Assembly (NCBI GenBank): GCA_002898855.1
Contig: BEIR01000078.1
Span: 1 to 6,432, forward strand
Length of the DNA: 6,432 bases
Direction: 5' to 3'
Source of the DNA: a bacterium HR41
GTDB taxonomy: Bacteria > Actinomycetota > Thermoleophilia > Solirubrobacterales > Thermoleophilaceae
Of this stretch, positions 5,251 through 6,432 are shown piece after piece. Both the position numbers and the translations under genes were made by a program. The notes beneath the pieces were generated by a model. That model did no database searches and was not told the origin of the DNA. It saw only the letters and a list, made by a program, of their open reading frames with translations. The number at the start of each line of letters is the position of its first letter. The stretch's first letter is position 1.

Positions 5251-6384
5251 GTGCACTTCGAGCTCACGGACGAGCAACGGGCGATCCGCGCGCTCGCGCG
5301 CGAGTTCGCCGAGCAGGAAGCGCGTCCGCTAGCGCCCGAGCTCGACGAACAAAAACGCTTTCCCTACGAGCTCGTTGCCAAGCTGGCCGACCTCGGGCTG
5401 ATGGGCGTCCCCTATCCACAGGAGTGGGGCGGCGGGGGAGCCGACACGCTCTCGTACGCGCTCGTGATCGAGGAGCTGGCGCGCGTCGACGCGTCGCTGG
5501 CGATCACGGTCGCTGCGCACACGAGCCTTGGTACCTACCCGATCTACGCCTACGGAACGCCCGCGCAGAAGGAGCGCTGGCTTCCTGACCTCTGCTCGGG
5601 CCGGAGGCTTGCCGCCTTCGGTCTGACCGAACCGGAGGCCGGCTCGGACGCCGGCAACACGCGCACCACGGCGCGGCTCGAGAACGGCGAGTGGGTGATC
5701 GACGGCGCCAAGCAGTTCATAACCAACGCCGGCACCGAGATCAGCGCGCTCGTCACGATCACCGCGCGCACCGGGCCAGACGAGATCTCGAACATCGTCG
5801 TCCCAAACGGGACGCCCGGCTACACGATCGGTCCGCCCTACCGCAAGATGGGCTGGAACGCCTCCGACACGCGACCGCTCGCCTTCGACGGCGCGCGCGT
5901 GCCCGAAGACCACCTGCTCGGCGAGCGTGGCGCGGGCTTCCGTCAGTTCCTAGCGACGCTCGACGGCGGTCGCATCTCGGTGTCGGCCCTGGCGGTAGGT
6001 CTCGCCCAGGGGGCGTTCGACGAGGCGCTCGCCTACGCACGCGAGCGCCAGGCGTTCGGTAAACCGATCTCCAAGTTCCAGGCGATCCAGATGAAGCTCG
6101 CCGACATCTCGGCCGAGATCGAAGCCGCCCGGCTCCTCACCTACAAGGCGGCGGTCCTGAAAGACCATGGCAAGCCGTTCACGCTCGCCGCCGCCCAGGC
6201 GAAGCTGAAAAGCGGGCGCGTGGCCGTCCGTGCCTGCGAAGAGGCGGTGCAGATCCACGGCGGCTACGGCTACATCGAGGAGTACCCCGTCTGCCGCTAC
6301 TACCGCGACGCGAAGATCTTGACGATCGGCGAAGGAACCGACGAGGTCCAGCAGCTCGTGATCGCGCGGGCGCTCGGCTGCTAG
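5251..6384 (+). CDS. Acyl-CoA dehydrogenase (FAD-dependent), short/medium-chain type
   Basis: A complete 377-residue flavoenzyme, close to the usual 380 residues, expected to introduce the alpha-beta double bond into acyl-CoA and pass electrons to ETF. The N-terminal helical domain starts FELTDEQRAIRALAREFAEQ. The middle beta domain carries AFGLTEPEAGSDAGNTRTTA (122-141), the first family signature, and the FAD-contact segment VIDGAKQFITNA (149-160). The C-terminal helical domain has RERQAFGKPISKFQAIQ (264-280) and the second signature QIHGGYGYIEEYPVCRYYRD (334-353), ending in ILTIGEGTDEVQQLVIAR. Glu361 in IGEGTDEVQ aligns with the catalytic base of short- and medium-chain and butyryl-CoA dehydrogenases, so isovaleryl-type placement (base on another helix) is unlikely. 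Chain-length preference cannot be read by eye. No beta-oxidation partner is visible next to it. GTG start, 19 bp after the previous stop, with a TACGAT box 6 nt upstream. Confidence 0.96.
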   Translation: MHFELTDEQRAIRALAREFAEQEARPLAPELDEQKRFPYELVAKLADLGLMGVPYPQEWGGGGADTLSYALVIEELARVDASLAITVAAHTSLGTYPIYAYGTPAQKERWLPDLCSGRRLAAFGLTEPEAGSDAGNTRTTARLENGEWVIDGAKQFITNAGTEISALVTITARTGPDEISNIVVPNGTPGYTIGPPYRKMGWNASDTRPLAFDGARVPEDHLLGERGAGFRQFLATLDGGRISVSALAVGLAQGAFDEALAYARERQAFGKPISKFQAIQMKLADISAEIEAARLLTYKAAVLKDHGKPFTLAAAQAKLKSGRVAVRACEEAVQIHGGYGYIEEYPVCRYYRDAKILTIGEGTDEVQQLVIARALGC

Positions 6385-6388
6385 CGGC

Positions 6389-6432
6389 GTGGCGGGCACC
6401 AGGCGGTCGCTGCGGCGAAGCTGCTTGCTGTT
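6389..6432 (+). CDS. Possible start of a next gene (3' truncated by window)
   Basis: GTG at 6389, 4 bp after the acyl-CoA dehydrogenase stop, opens a frame to the window end reading MAGTRRSLRRSCLL. The basic start followed by hydrophobic residues could begin a signal peptide or membrane segment. Only 14 codons are visible and there is no ribosome-binding site, so it could be ordinary intergenic sequence. Confidence 0.22.
   Translation, partial: MAGTRRSLRRSCLL

Noticed and set aside
5950..6399. Minus-strand open frame opposite the end of the acyl-CoA dehydrogenase
   Set aside because: Antisense to the strongly conserved second signature and catalytic region. Its residues mirror the real gene's codons.
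1..6432. CRISPR array, insertion sequence, tRNA/rRNA or attachment site
   Set aside because: I found no regularly spaced identical repeats, transposase motifs, terminal inverted repeats or RNA-gene signatures on either strand.

Overview
The window is very GC-rich (roughly 70% or more by eye, with strong G/C preference at third codon positions). Genes are tightly packed, GTG starts are frequent, and several genes have TAnnnT boxes almost on top of the start codon. Together with the gene families present, this points to a high-GC actinobacterium. The Thermoleophilia/Solirubrobacterales group is my best guess, but it is an inference from style; there is no rRNA or other marker gene here.

Layout. 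(1) 1-458 (+) is the 3' end of an NMT1/THI5-like ABC-transporter substrate-binding protein, followed by a GC-rich hairpin. (2) 537-2926 (+) is an apparent three-gene unit: a sigma-70/ECF-type sigma factor, an Xre-like helix-turn-helix protein overlapping it by 4 bp, and an ImmA/IrrE-type zinc metallopeptidase (HEIGH motif). This is the most interesting part of the window. By analogy with IrrE-DdrO and ImmA-ImmR, the peptidase may cleave the HTH protein and so change the activity or expression of the sigma factor. (3) 2929-3987 (-) is an alpha/beta hydrolase of the hormone-sensitive-lipase (family IV) type. It converges on the peptidase gene with only 2 bp between stop codons, and an inverted repeat spans both stops. 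(4) 3988-4265 is a divergent intergenic region with degenerate repeats. (5) 4266-5231 (+) is a membrane-anchored or secreted protein with three cysteine-bounded modules (Cys-Pro ... Arg-Cys-Leu). (6) 5251-6384 (+) is a complete acyl-CoA dehydrogenase with an intact catalytic glutamate. (7) 6389-end may be the start of another gene.

How the genes fit together. The esterase and acyl-CoA dehydrogenase fit lipid or acyl-CoA catabolism, but they lie on opposite strands with separate apparent promoters, so a shared pathway is only a suggestion. The sigma/HTH/peptidase unit looks like a self-contained regulatory cassette. The start of the peptidase gene is uncertain: coding signal extends upstream of the conserved domain, and the 1870-2005 stretch may hold a different start or a frameshift. 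Nothing in the window looks like an insertion sequence, CRISPR array, tRNA or rRNA.
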